A stretch of 64,000 nucleotides of DNA. Source: RBG-16-66-20 sp040752005. Its GTDB lineage: Bacteria; Pseudomonadota; Gammaproteobacteria; Burkholderiales; SG8-39. Positions 25,883 through 34,665 of the stretch are shown piece by piece; positions within the stretch are counted from its first letter, which is position 1, and each line of letters opens with the position of its first letter. The position numbers and the translations under genes were made by a program. The notes under the pieces were generated by a model. It made no database searches. It saw nothing but the letters and a program-made list of their open reading frames with translations, and was not told where the DNA came from. The stretch is taken from positions 98,148-162,147 of the forward strand of contig JBFMFX010000005.1 of assembly GCA_040752005.1 (NCBI GenBank). The letters are read 5' to 3'.

Positions 25883-26856
25883 TGCGCTGGGTGCTGCCCG
25901 AACATATCGAGGACGTGCTGCCGGCCGAGGCCGCGAGGATCGAGGCGCTGCGCCGCGCGATCCTGGACCTTTTCGCGCGCCGCGGCTACGAGCTGGTCAT
26001 GCCGCCGCTCCTGGAGTACCTCGAGTCGCTGCTCACCGGCACCGGCCACGACCTCGAGCTGCGCACCTTCAAGGTGGTGGACCAGCTCTCGGGCCGCATG
26101 ATGGGCCTGCGCGCCGACATCACGCCGCAGGTGGCGCGCATTGACGCACATCTGCTCAACCGGCGCGGCGTGACGCGCCTGTGCTACTGCGGCAGCGTGC
26201 TGCACACGCGGCCGGCGACGCCGACGGCGACGCGCGAGCCGCTGCAGATCGGCGCCGAGATCTACGGCCAGGCCGGGGTCGGCGCCGACCTGGAGATCCA
26301 GCAGCTCCTCATCCGCGCGCTCGCCCTGGCGAAAGTGAAGGGCGCGCGCATGGACATCGGCCACGTCGCCGTGTTCCGCGCGATCGTGCGCGCGGGCGGC
26401 ATCGCCGGCGAGCGCGAGGTGGAACTGTTCGAAGCGCTGCAGAAGAAGGACGTGCCGCTGCTGCGCGAGCTCACCAACGGACTCGACCACCGCACGCGCC
26501 AGGCGCTGCTGCTGCTGCCGGAGCTGTACGGCGACGCGCGGGTGCTGGCGCTCGCCGCGCGACGGCTGCCGCCGCTGCCCGCGCTCAAGCGCGCGCTCGC
26601 GACGCTGCGCGCGCTGGCGCGCGCCTGCACCATCCCGGCGAGCTTCGACCTCGCCGAGCTGCGCGGCTACCACTACCATTCGGGCGTGGTGTTCGATGCC
26701 TACTGCGACGGCGTGCCCGGGCCGATCGCCCGCGGCGGGCGCTATGACGATGTCGGGCGCGCCTTCGGGCGCGCCCGGCCGGCGACCGGGTTCTCGATAG
26801 ACCTGCGCGAACTGGCCGCCGTCACCCGGATCCGGCCGTGGGGAGCGAGACGATGA
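25882..26856 (+). CDS. hisZ: ATP phosphoribosyltransferase regulatory subunit, C-terminally short
   Basis: HisZ is a histidyl-tRNA synthetase paralogue without aminoacylation activity; with short HisG it forms the first enzyme of histidine synthesis. Here WVLPEHIEDVLPAEAARIEA, KVVDQLSGRMMGLRADITPQ, VLHTRPATPTATREPLQIGA and ELRGYHYHSGVVFDAY are conserved. The protein is 324 residues and ends at GFSIDLRELAAVTRIRPWGA. Betaproteobacterial HisZ proteins I know run to about 380, with a further alpha/beta segment after this point, so about 60 residues are missing. The stop overlaps the purA start (ATGA). The catalytic-like core is complete, so it may still activate HisG. Confidence 0.93.
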   Translation: MRWVLPEHIEDVLPAEAARIEALRRAILDLFARRGYELVMPPLLEYLESLLTGTGHDLELRTFKVVDQLSGRMMGLRADITPQVARIDAHLLNRRGVTRLCYCGSVLHTRPATPTATREPLQIGAEIYGQAGVGADLEIQQLLIRALALAKVKGARMDIGHVAVFRAIVRAGGIAGEREVELFEALQKKDVPLLRELTNGLDHRTRQALLLLPELYGDARVLALAARRLPPLPALKRALATLRALARACTIPASFDLAELRGYHYHSGVVFDAYCDGVPGPIARGGRYDDVGRAFGRARPATGFSIDLRELAAVTRIRPWGARR

Positions 26857-28157
26857 GCGGTGCGGCGCGCAACGTCGTCGTCGTCGGCACTCAGTGGGGC
26901 GATGAGGGCAAGGGCAAGATCGTGGACTGGCTCACCGACCGCGCGCAGGGCGTGGTGCGCTTCCAGGGCGGGCACAACGCCGGGCACACGCTGGTGATCG
27001 GGGGAAGGAAAACCGTGCTGCACCTCATTCCCTCGGGCATCCTGCGCGAGGGCGTCGAGTGCTACATCGGCAACGGCGTCGTGCTCTCGCCGCAGGCGCT
27101 GGTCGCGGAGATGGACGAGCTGGAGGCCGCGGGCGTGTGCGTCGCCGGCCGGCTGCGCATCTCGGAAGCCTGTCCCCTCATCCTCGAATACCATGTGCGC
27201 CTGGACCTGGCGCGCGAGCGCGAGAAGAAAATCGGCACCACCGGCCGCGGCATCGGTCCCGCTTACGAAGACAAGGTCGCGCGCCGCGCGATCCGGCTGC
27301 AGGACCTGTTCAAACCCGAGCGCTTCGCGGACAAGCTGCGCGAGCGGCTCGACTTCCACAACTTCGTCCTCACGAAGTACTACGGGCAGCCGGCGGTGGA
27401 CTACGCCAGGACGCTGCAGGAGGCGCTCGCGCTCGCGCCGCGCCTCGCGCCCCTGGTCGCCGACGTGCCGCGCGCGCTGTATGAAGCGAACCGCGCCGGC
27501 AAGAACCTGCTGTTCGAGGGCGCGCAAGGCTCGCTCCTCGACATTGACCACGGCACCTATCCGTTCGTCACTTCGTCCAACTGCGTCGCCGGGGCCGCGG
27601 CCGCGGGCGCCGGCATCGGGCCGCAGCACCTGCACTACGTGCTTGGTATCACCAAGGCCTACAGCACGCGCGTGGGCGAAGGGCCGTTTCCGACCGAGCT
27701 ATCGGACGGCGTCGGCGAGCGGCTGCGCCAGCGCGGCCAGGAGTTCGGCGCCACCACCGGCCGGCCGCGGCGCACAGGCTGGTTCGACGCCGCCGCGCTC
27801 AAGCGCTCGATTCAATTGAACGGCGTGTGCGGCTTGTGTATCACCAAGCTCGATGTCCTCGACGGCGTCGAGTCGGTCAAGCTCTGCGTCGGCTACGAGA
27901 TCGAGGGGCGCGTCTCCGACATCCTGCCGGTGGGCGCCGAGGAGCTCGCGCGCTGTGTGCCGGTGTACGAAGAGCTGCCCGGCTGGCAGGAAAGCACCGT
28001 CGGCGTCAAGCGCTTCGAGGAGCTGCCGCGTGCGGCGCGAGACTACCTCGCGCGGATCGAGGCGCTCTGCGGCGTGCCGATTGACCTCATCTCGACAGGG
28101 CCGGAGCGCGACGAAACCATCGTCCTGCGCCACCCGTTCGAGGCCGCATCGCGCTGA
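26853..28157 (+). CDS. purA: adenylosuccinate synthetase
   Basis: A 434-residue PurA, which joins IMP and aspartate using GTP in the first committed step to AMP. The P-loop-like motif VVVGTQWGDEGKGKIVDWLT is at the N-terminus, then FQGGHNAGHTLVIGGRKTVL with the catalytic His region, and RTGWFDAAALKRSIQLNG. KLDVLDG is the guanine-recognition site. The ATG giving MSGAARNVVVVG was chosen over a GTG 15 bp upstream, because it overlaps the hisZ stop as ATGA and GGGAGCGAG lies just before it. It ends the hfq-hisZ-purA run, followed by a strong hairpin. Confidence 0.98.
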   Translation: MSGAARNVVVVGTQWGDEGKGKIVDWLTDRAQGVVRFQGGHNAGHTLVIGGRKTVLHLIPSGILREGVECYIGNGVVLSPQALVAEMDELEAAGVCVAGRLRISEACPLILEYHVRLDLAREREKKIGTTGRGIGPAYEDKVARRAIRLQDLFKPERFADKLRERLDFHNFVLTKYYGQPAVDYARTLQEALALAPRLAPLVADVPRALYEANRAGKNLLFEGAQGSLLDIDHGTYPFVTSSNCVAGAAAAGAGIGPQHLHYVLGITKAYSTRVGEGPFPTELSDGVGERLRQRGQEFGATTGRPRRTGWFDAAALKRSIQLNGVCGLCITKLDVLDGVESVKLCVGYEIEGRVSDILPVGAEELARCVPVYEELPGWQESTVGVKRFEELPRAARDYLARIEALCGVPIDLISTGPERDETIVLRHPFEAASR

Positions 28158-28166
28158 CGCCAGGCG

Positions 28167-28186
28167 GGCGCCGGTCAGTCGGCGCC
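28167..28186. terminator. hairpin between convergent purA and zinc-ribbon genes
   Basis: GGCGCCG, loop GTCAGT, then CGGCGCC form a perfect 7-bp stem ten bases after the purA stop; it covers the last codons of the zinc-ribbon gene. Only three T residues follow on the plus strand, so it would be a weak intrinsic terminator or a 3'-end stabiliser for both genes. Confidence 0.4.
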
Positions 28187-28381
28187 GGTTTCGCGCACCG
28201 CGAGGTTCTCCATCTGCGCGCCGCAGCTCGCGCACTGCACCAGGCCGGTGGGATACAGGATGAAGCTTTCCGCCTCGCAGCGGGTGCAGTAATACAGGCG
28301 CTCGGCGAGCAACCTGCGCGGCTCGCGCCGGCGCTCGCTCCGCCGCCGCTGCCGGTCCGCAATCCGGACGACCTCGCCCAT
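28175..28381 (-). CDS. small zinc-ribbon protein
   Basis: A 68-residue protein. The N-terminal 25 residues are very basic (RIADRQRRRSERRREPRR) and could bind nucleic acid. The rest is a compact zinc ribbon with two Cys pairs, YYCTRCEAES and VQCASCGAQM, 17 residues between them. Nothing else is recognisable. Small zinc-ribbon proteins of this kind often act with RNA polymerase or ribosomes, but I have no specific match. It converges on purA and may be read with a small upstream frame at 28394-28525. Confidence 0.65.
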   Translation of the reverse strand: MGEVVRIADRQRRRSERRREPRRLLAERLYYCTRCEAESFILYPTGLVQCASCGAQMENLAVRETGAD

Positions 28382-28393
28382 GGCCCGCCGCCC

Positions 28394-28525
28394 TCAGCCC
28401 GCATCGCCGGGCCCACGGCAGGCACCGGCGAGGCTTTCCTCGGGTTGGCGTTTCATCAGCCGCCACACGCGGTTACGGTGGTTTGCTGAGAGCGATTCTT
28501 CGCACAGGAGCAGCCGGCTCGCCAT
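28394..28525 (-). CDS. possible 43-residue small protein
   Basis: A short frame read towards the zinc-ribbon gene, beginning MASRLLLCEESLSANHRNRV and ending ACRGPGDAG. It has no Shine-Dalgarno; TTATCGT lies just upstream, so it could be a leaderless message. I recognise no family. It could equally be a chance frame in the leader of the zinc-ribbon gene. Confidence 0.25.
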   Translation of the reverse strand: MASRLLLCEESLSANHRNRVWRLMKRQPEESLAGACRGPGDAG

Positions 28526-28591
28526 GACTACGATAACGGCGCCTGCGCCCGCGCCTTGAATCGCCCCGTTCCGCGCGCGCGCCCTCGGGCA

Positions 28592-28636
28592 TATATTGTG
28601 AGTCCGGTATCCGCACTCATCGGACCGGAAAGGAGG
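28592..28636 (+). promoter_or_regulatory. phasin promoter, inverted repeat and strong ribosome site
   Basis: TATATT (28592-28597) is a good -10 element. An inverted repeat TCCGGT (28603-28608) and ACCGGA (28624-28629), separated by 15 bp, lies between it and the Shine-Dalgarno AAAGGAGG (28629-28636). The repeat could be an operator for a phasin repressor of PhaR type, or a hairpin controlling access to the ribosome site. Confidence 0.45.
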
Positions 28637-28641
28637 ACGTC

Positions 28642-29178
28642 ATGACCAGCCCGCAGGAGCAATTCGTCGCCCTTTACCGTGGGAATCTCGAATCCATGAT
28701 TTCGATGACGCGTTCGGTGCTCGACGAGGCCGAGCGCCTGCGGACCCGCCAGCTCGAGGCGATCCGCGAGGCGCTCGCGGAGAATGAGGAGCTCGCGCGC
28801 CAGATCGCCGCGGCCGAGACCGTCGAGCAGCTCTTCGCCGTGCAGTCCCGGATCGCGAACCATCAGGTGGATGTCGCGCTCGGCTACTGGGTGCGCCTGT
28901 TCGAGGCCGCAAGCCACACCCAGGTGAGAGGGATCAGGCAGCTCGAAGAGCAGGCCGCTCGATTCACCGAACGCGTGTCCACGATGCTCGATGGCGCCCC
29001 GGCCGGGGCCGAACCGATGGTGAACACGATGAAGGCGTTCCTTCAGGCGGCGCGCGCCGCCTGCGGAATCGGCGCGCAGGCGACCGAGCAGGCGGCGAGA
29101 ATGACCGAGGCGCAGATCGTCACGGCGACGGCCGGTATCCGCGAAGCGGTGGCGAACGCAAGCCGCAAGATCGCCTGA
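28642..29178 (+). CDS. phasin-family protein
   Basis: A 178-residue, wholly helical protein. SPQEQFVALYRGNLESMISM and SVLDEAERLRTRQLEAIREA match the start of phasin-family proteins that coat polyhydroxyalkanoate granules and steer granule number and size. The middle (FAVQSRIANHQVDVALGYWV) and the Ala-rich C-terminus continue the amphipathic helices. There is no signal peptide or membrane segment, as expected for a cytoplasmic granule protein. The very strong Shine-Dalgarno suggests high expression. No PHA synthase is in the window. It stands alone between the zinc-ribbon gene and an SDR. Confidence 0.8.
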   Translation: MTSPQEQFVALYRGNLESMISMTRSVLDEAERLRTRQLEAIREALAENEELARQIAAAETVEQLFAVQSRIANHQVDVALGYWVRLFEAASHTQVRGIRQLEEQAARFTERVSTMLDGAPAGAEPMVNTMKAFLQAARAACGIGAQATEQAARMTEAQIVTATAGIREAVANASRKIA

Positions 29179-29179
29179 T

Positions 29180-29236
29180 CCGCCGCTCTGGCGGCCCCAA
29201 ACGGTCAAGACCGGGGTTCTCCTTTTATGTTTTCTT
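29180..29236 (+). terminator. candidate terminator after the phasin gene
   Basis: Two small hairpins follow the phasin stop: CCGCC-GCTCT-GGCGG, then CCCC and GGGG flanking GGTCAAGACC. A T-rich stretch, TTCTCCTTTTATGTTTTCTT, comes next. The stems are short, but the T-run is unusual in this GC-rich sequence. Confidence 0.4.
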
Positions 29237-29262
29237 CCGCCCGTCCGTCAGGCAGCACAGGA

Positions 29263-29268
29263 TATAGT
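29263..29268 (+). promoter_or_regulatory. -10-like element before the SDR gene
   Basis: TATAGT lies in the AT-richer gap between phasin and SDR genes, 78 bp upstream of the SDR start. No matching -35 box is clear. Confidence 0.3.
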
Positions 29269-29345
29269 AGCCGCAAGCCGAGGATTGTCAAAATATCGGG
29301 GTGCAGGCCGGACGGTGGTCTGCCGGAGCGCGGCGCGACAATGCA

Positions 29346-30092
29346 ATGTCAAGGCTCGCGGGCAAGCGCGTGATCATTACCGGGGCCGCGGCCGGCATCG
29401 GGCGGGCCGCGGCGCGGCTGTTCGCCGCCGAGGGCGCGCGCCTGGCGCTGCTCGATGTCCGGCTCGACGAGGGCGAGGCGCTGGTGCGCGAGTTGCGCGA
29501 TGCGGGCGCCGATGCGCGGTTCTTCAGGACCGACGTCGGCGATCCGGCGGCGATGGAGGCTGCGGTATCGGCCGCGGCGCAGGCCTGGAGCGGCCTCGAC
29601 GTGATGTACAACAACGCCGGTGGCGCAACGCGCGCTGACGGAAGCGTCACCGAGATCGAGCTGGAGGAATTCTGGCGCGCGATCCGGGTGGACCTGTTCG
29701 GCACGTTCCTCGGCTGCCGCTTCGCGATCCCGCACCTTGCGCGCTCGGGCGGCGGCTCGATCATCAACACCGCCTCGATCCGCGCCATGGTCGGCACGGC
29801 TGGGGCGGATGCCTATACCGCCGCGAAGGGCGGCGTCGTCGCGCTCACCCGCGCGCTCGCGCTGCAGTGGGCGCACGCGAAAATCCGCGTGAACGCCATC
29901 GCGCCGGGAGTGGTCCTCACCGAGCGCGTGCGCGCGCTGCTGCGCGACGATGACCCGATCCGGAGGAAAACGCCGCTCGGCCCGGGCGAGCCCGAGGACA
30001 TCGCCTCGCTCGCGCTCTACCTGGCGAGCGACGAATCGCGCTTCGTGACCGGCGCGATCCTGCCGGCCGACGGCGGCGCCTCGGCGGTCTGA
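29346..30092 (+). CDS. SDR-family NAD(P)-dependent oxidoreductase
   Basis: A 248-residue classical SDR. Cofactor motif IITGAAAGIGRAAARLFAAE is near the N-terminus, NNAGGAT in the centre, IINTASIRAMVG gives the catalytic Ser and AYTAAKGGVVALTRALALQW the intact YxxxK. C-terminal RFVTGAILPADGG is normal. The ATG before SRLAGKRV was chosen; a longer frame upstream is not SDR-like. It lies alone between the phasin gene and the multi-PAS kinase, all on the plus strand. Resembles 3-oxoacyl-ACP or acetoacetyl-CoA reductases; an NADPH role in PHA synthesis is possible from the phasin neighbour but is only inference. Confidence 0.88.
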   Translation: MSRLAGKRVIITGAAAGIGRAAARLFAAEGARLALLDVRLDEGEALVRELRDAGADARFFRTDVGDPAAMEAAVSAAAQAWSGLDVMYNNAGGATRADGSVTEIELEEFWRAIRVDLFGTFLGCRFAIPHLARSGGGSIINTASIRAMVGTAGADAYTAAKGGVVALTRALALQWAHAKIRVNAIAPGVVLTERVRALLRDDDPIRRKTPLGPGEPEDIASLALYLASDESRFVTGAILPADGGASAV

Positions 30093-30215
30093 CGCTCAGG
30101 CCCGCGGAGCGCGAAGTGCCCGCGCGCCGGTCTTGCCGGGGTTGGCTCCCTGGATGCGCCGATCAGCAGGATCATCGCGACCCGATTCGTGTCCTCGATG
30201 GCACCCGCCGCCCCC

Positions 30216-30221
30216 TAGAAT
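30216..30221 (+). promoter_or_regulatory. -10-like element just before the multi-PAS kinase
   Basis: TAGAAT ends eight bases before the kinase ATG, with no Shine-Dalgarno between them. A transcript from it would be leaderless or nearly so. Confidence 0.3.
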
Positions 30222-30229
30222 AGCGGCAG

Positions 30230-33200
30230 ATGGCGACCCGCAAGCGCTCGAATTCGTCCGAGGCGCGATCGGCCGCTGCTGCCGCTCGCAAGGGGCGCGG
30301 CGCTTCGCGGCGCCCTGGGTCATCGAGTCTCGCGCTGCGGCAACTGGCACTGGCGGCGGAAGCGGCTCGCGCCTGGGCGTGGGTCTGGGACATCGGCACC
30401 GACCGGCTGCACTGGATGGCGCCGCCCGAAGACCTGCTCGGACCGCGCCCCGCCGGCGGCTCGTATCCGGATTTCCGCGAGATGGTCCATGGCGCGGATC
30501 GGGCGCGCTTGCTCGCCGCCGGCCGCTCGGCGCTTGCCGCGCTCTCTGCCGAGCGGCGCAGCGCACCCTACGAATGCGCGTTCCGGCTGGTTCGCACCGA
30601 CGGCGAGGTGCGCACCTGCCTTGCGCGCGGGCGAGCGGAAGCCGACCGCAGCGGCCGGCCGGTACGCGTCATCGGCGTCACGGTGGACGTCGAGCCGCAG
30701 GCGCTCGATCGGGCGCTTCGCCGGCGCGCCGAGGGGCGCCTTTCGGCGTTTCTCGATCTCGCCGCTGACTGGTTCCTGGAGACGGACGCGAGCCTGCGCG
30801 TGATCTTCGTTTCGGACTCGGCCGAAGGGCGCAGCCCGGTTGCGCGGGCTGACCTCCTCGGCCGCGCCCTCTGGGAGCTTCCGGCCGCCAACCTGACATC
30901 TGCGGACCGCGAGCGGCTGCGCGCGCAACTGGAGCAGCGCGAGCCGATGCTGCACCTCGTGCTCGAATTTTCCCCGGGCCCGCGCTGGATCGTGCTGAGC
31001 GCAAAGCCCTCCTTCACGGACGGAGGCAGGTTCACCGGATATCGCGCCGTTGCCCGCGATCTCACGCCCGAGATCGAAGCGCGGCGCGCGGCCGAAGAGG
31101 CGGCAAAGCGGCTACGGCTTGCGATCGATGCCGCGGGAGCGATCGAGTGGCAAGCCGGCCCCGCGGGCGAAGTCTGGCTCGATGAGCGCTGGGCGATGCT
31201 GCTCGGCCGCGGGCAGGGCGAAACCCGCGCGAGCGTCGCGGAACTCTCGACGTTGCTCGATCCGCAGGAAGCACCCGAGGTTCGCCGCGCGCTGATTGCG
31301 ACGCTGAAGGGCGAAGCTGGGCAGTACGCGATGGAGCACCGAGTGCGCACCGCGTCCGGCTGGAAGCGCATCTATTCGCTCGGGCGCGTGCTCGAACGCG
31401 ACCCTCGGACAGGGCGCGCGCTTCGCATGGTCGGTGTGAATCTGGACGTGACGGCGCTGCGCGCCGCCGAGGAACGGCTCGAAGATCTGTTTCGCGCGGT
31501 CGACGAGGGAATTTTTTTCTACGAGCACGAGCCAGCGGTGCCCACCGCGCTGGCGCCGCGCGAGCAGGCCGAACGTATCCTCGAATGCGCGCGCCTTGCA
31601 CGCGCCAATCTGGCGTATGCGCGCATGTACGGCGAGTCGGATCCGCAGGCGCTCGTCGGCCGCACGCTGGAGCACTTTGGCAGCCGCGAAACGAGGCTGG
31701 CGGTCCTGCAAGGCTACGTGCACGCAGGCTACCGGATCGAAAACGCGCTCTGGAGCGAGACGATCGCCGGCGAGGAGCGCTGGTTCCGCGGGTCCATCTA
31801 CGGCACGGTCAAGGGCGGCGAGCTCACCGGCGCCTGGGGGTTGAAGCGCGACGTCACCGAAGAGCAGCGTGCCTTGCGGCTGCTGACATTGCAGCGCGAT
31901 CTGCTGCAGATGGTGGCGCGGGGCACCGCGGCCGAGGCGGTCATCGACGCGATGCTGCAGGGCGCGCAGAGCCTCGCTCCGGAGGCGATCCCGAGCTTCG
32001 TGCTGCTGGATGAACCGGGAACGCACATCGCCAGGAGCCTCGGGCCGGCGCTCGATGAGGCGTATCACTGTGCGCTCGAAGGGCTCGCGATCGGCCCGAA
32101 GGCCGGTTCCTGCGGCACCGCGGCCTGGCGCGGCGAGCGCGTGGTGGTCACCGACATCGAGACCGATCCGCTCTGGGAGGACTACCGTGGGCTCGCACTC
32201 GAGCGCGGCCTCGCCGCCTGCTGGTCGGAGCCGGTACGCGATGCCGCGGGGCGCGTGCTCGGCACTTTCGCGCTCTATGCGCGTACTGCCCGCGCACCGA
32301 GCGGCTGGGAAATCGCGGTGGTCGAGGCGCTCGCGCCGCTGGCGGCGACCGCCCTTGAGCGCTCGCGCGCGGGGCGGCTGCTGGCGGCGAGCGAGGCGCG
32401 CTTTCGCGATTTCGCGCGCGCGGCGGGCGAATGGTTCTGGGAAGCCGACGCCGAAGGCCGCTACACATGGTATTCGGAGGAAGTGGAGCGCGTGACCGGT
32501 TTCCCACGCGAGTGGTATTACGGCAAGACGCGGCTGGAGCTTGCGGCGGCGGCGGGCGAGGACCTCGACTCGCCGCGCTGGCGCGCACATCGCAAGACGC
32601 TCGAGGAGCGCGGATCCTGGCGCGATTTCCGTTACGCCCGCAAGGCGCCTGACGGGGTGCGCTGGATTTCGTCGAGCGGCGTTCCGGTTTTCGATGAAAA
32701 GGGCGAATTCACCGGCTGGCGCGGCACCGGCCGCGACGTCACGCACGAAGTCTTGCTCGCCGAGCGCGCGCGCCGGGCCGAGAGCCGTCTTGCGGAGGCG
32801 ATCGAGCATCTGGAGCACGCGGTGAGCCTCACCGACGCCGCCGACCGGATCGTGCTCGTGAACGAGGCGCACCGCAGGCTCAATCCGGGGCTGCCCGACG
32901 GTTCTCTCGGCAGGACGTACGAGGAGCATCTGCGCGCCGGGATCGCGCTCGGCCACTACCCGGAGGCAAGCGGGCGCGAAGACGCCTGGCTCGCCGAGCG
33001 GCTCGCCGCGCGGCGCGCGGCCGACGGCCGGCCGGCGCTCGTTCGCCGCCAGGGCGGCTCGGCGCGCCTTGTCACGTATTCGCGACTTGCCGACGGCGGC
33101 ATCCTCACGATCGCGATGGACGTGAGCGAGCAGGAACGCCTGCGGGTGCAGCTCGAGGAGGAGCGCGTGCGTTTCGAGGCGCTCTTTCGCGCGGCGCCCG

Positions 33201-34639
33201 TCCCGAGCAGCATCGTCCGGCCGGAGGGCGAAATTCTCGACTGCAATGACGCATACTGCGCGTTTTTCGGCCTCGCGCGCGAGGCGCTGATCGGCAGGAG
33301 CGCGGTCGAGCTGGGCCTGGTGGATGCGGCCGAGCGCGCAGCGGCATTCGCGCGCGCGCGCGCCGGGGGCCGGCAGCGAGGGGTCGTGCTGCACGTGCGG
33401 ACCGCCGCCGGCGAGGCGCGGCGCGTGCTGGCGAGCGTCGAACGCGTCGCCTGGCGCGGCGAGCCGACGGACCTGATCCAGTTCCTCGACATCACCGAGC
33501 GCGAGCGCGCGGCCGAGGCGCTGCGCGAGAGCGAGGAGCGCTTCCGCAGCCTCGCCGAGCTGCTACCCGACGCGATTCTCGTGCACTGGAACGAGACAAT
33601 CATGTACGCCAATCAGGCGACCGCGGCCCTCGTCGGCGCGCCCTCGGCCGAGGAACTGGTGGGCCGCTCGATCGCGGAGGTCGCCGCGCCGGATGTCATC
33701 GAGCGGATACGGGGCCGGCTCAAGCGGCTGCGGGCGGTCGGCGAACGTTTGCCGACCGACGAGCAGCGGGTGCGCCGCCGCGACGGAGCCGAGCGTCCGG
33801 TGGCCACCGATGCGACGCTCATTCCCTGGCGCGGAGGCCTCGCCTATCTTTCGGTGCTGCGCGACATCACCGAGTTCGTGCGACAGCGCGAGGAGATCCG
33901 CGCGCTCAACGCGACTCTGGAGCAGCGCGTCGCCGAGCGCACCGCCGAGCTGCAGGAAGCGAACCGTCGGCTCGTCGAGCTGGTACGCGAGCTGGAGGCC
34001 TTTTCCTACTCGGTGTCGCACGACCTGAAAGCACCATTGCGCGCAGTGGCGGGGTTCTCGCGCATGCTCGTCGAGGACGAAGGCGAGCGCCTGTCCGAGG
34101 AAGGCCGACGCAAGCTCGCGGTGCTGGAGCGCAGTGCGCGCACCATGGGCGAGCTGGTCGAGGGGCTGCTCTCGCTCGCGCGCGTCAACCGCGAGACGCT
34201 GCGCATCGCGCCGCTCGATCTGGCGGCGATCGCGCGTGAGTGGCTGGAGGCGGCGCCCGCGGCCGCGCGCGCGGCGGTCCGGATCGGCGAGTTGCCGTCC
34301 GCGCGCGGCGACGCCCGCCTGGCGCGCCAGCTGCTCGCCAACCTGCTGGAGAACGCGCTCAAGTACTCGGCGCAGGCCGATCCGGCGCGCGTCGAGCTCG
34401 GCTGGGACGATGCCGCGCGCGCCTATTTCGTGCGCGATAACGGCATCGGCTTCGACATGGCGCACGCGAAAAAGCTCTTTCGGCCGTTCGAGCGGCTGCA
34501 CGCCGGCGAGCGCTACCCCGGCACCGGCATCGGCCTTGCGATCGTTCGCCGTATCGCCGAGCGCCACGGCGGGCGCGTCTGGGCCGAGGCGGCGCCGGGC
34601 GAGGGCGCGACGTTCTACTTCACTCTTGGCGAGGAGTAG
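30230..34639 (+). CDS. soluble multi-PAS/GAF sensor histidine kinase
   Basis: A 1469-residue kinase with no membrane segment or signal peptide, so it senses inside the cell. From the order of PAS-like blocks, each usually ending in a 'DxT' turn (ARDLTPE, VNLDVTA, KRDVTEE, GRDVTHE, AMDVSEQ, FLDITER, LRDITEF), I count about eight PAS domains between residues 40 and 1215, with one GAF domain at about 560-710. A coiled coil (LEQRVAERTAELQEANRRL) leads to the HisKA domain with phospho-acceptor His1264 in SYSVSHDLKAPLRAVAGF. The ATPase domain is intact: N-box NLLENALKYS, G1 DNGIGFD, G2 GTGIGLAIV. No receiver domain or response regulator adjoins it. It converges on fliR. Confidence 0.9.
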   Translation: MATRKRSNSSEARSAAAAARKGRGASRRPGSSSLALRQLALAAEAARAWAWVWDIGTDRLHWMAPPEDLLGPRPAGGSYPDFREMVHGADRARLLAAGRSALAALSAERRSAPYECAFRLVRTDGEVRTCLARGRAEADRSGRPVRVIGVTVDVEPQALDRALRRRAEGRLSAFLDLAADWFLETDASLRVIFVSDSAEGRSPVARADLLGRALWELPAANLTSADRERLRAQLEQREPMLHLVLEFSPGPRWIVLSAKPSFTDGGRFTGYRAVARDLTPEIEARRAAEEAAKRLRLAIDAAGAIEWQAGPAGEVWLDERWAMLLGRGQGETRASVAELSTLLDPQEAPEVRRALIATLKGEAGQYAMEHRVRTASGWKRIYSLGRVLERDPRTGRALRMVGVNLDVTALRAAEERLEDLFRAVDEGIFFYEHEPAVPTALAPREQAERILECARLARANLAYARMYGESDPQALVGRTLEHFGSRETRLAVLQGYVHAGYRIENALWSETIAGEERWFRGSIYGTVKGGELTGAWGLKRDVTEEQRALRLLTLQRDLLQMVARGTAAEAVIDAMLQGAQSLAPEAIPSFVLLDEPGTHIARSLGPALDEAYHCALEGLAIGPKAGSCGTAAWRGERVVVTDIETDPLWEDYRGLALERGLAACWSEPVRDAAGRVLGTFALYARTARAPSGWEIAVVEALAPLAATALERSRAGRLLAASEARFRDFARAAGEWFWEADAEGRYTWYSEEVERVTGFPREWYYGKTRLELAAAAGEDLDSPRWRAHRKTLEERGSWRDFRYARKAPDGVRWISSSGVPVFDEKGEFTGWRGTGRDVTHEVLLAERARRAESRLAEAIEHLEHAVSLTDAADRIVLVNEAHRRLNPGLPDGSLGRTYEEHLRAGIALGHYPEASGREDAWLAERLAARRAADGRPALVRRQGGSARLVTYSRLADGGILTIAMDVSEQERLRVQLEEERVRFEALFRAAPVPSSIVRPEGEILDCNDAYCAFFGLAREALIGRSAVELGLVDAAERAAAFARARAGGRQRGVVLHVRTAAGEARRVLASVERVAWRGEPTDLIQFLDITERERAAEALRESEERFRSLAELLPDAILVHWNETIMYANQATAALVGAPSAEELVGRSIAEVAAPDVIERIRGRLKRLRAVGERLPTDEQRVRRRDGAERPVATDATLIPWRGGLAYLSVLRDITEFVRQREEIRALNATLEQRVAERTAELQEANRRLVELVRELEAFSYSVSHDLKAPLRAVAGFSRMLVEDEGERLSEEGRRKLAVLERSARTMGELVEGLLSLARVNRETLRIAPLDLAAIAREWLEAAPAAARAAVRIGELPSARGDARLARQLLANLLENALKYSAQADPARVELGWDDAARAYFVRDNGIGFDMAHAKKLFRPFERLHAGERYPGTGIGLAIVRRIAERHGGRVWAEAAPGEGATFYFTLGEE

Positions 34640-34665
34640 GGCGCGGGCCGCGGCGGGCGGGGCGC

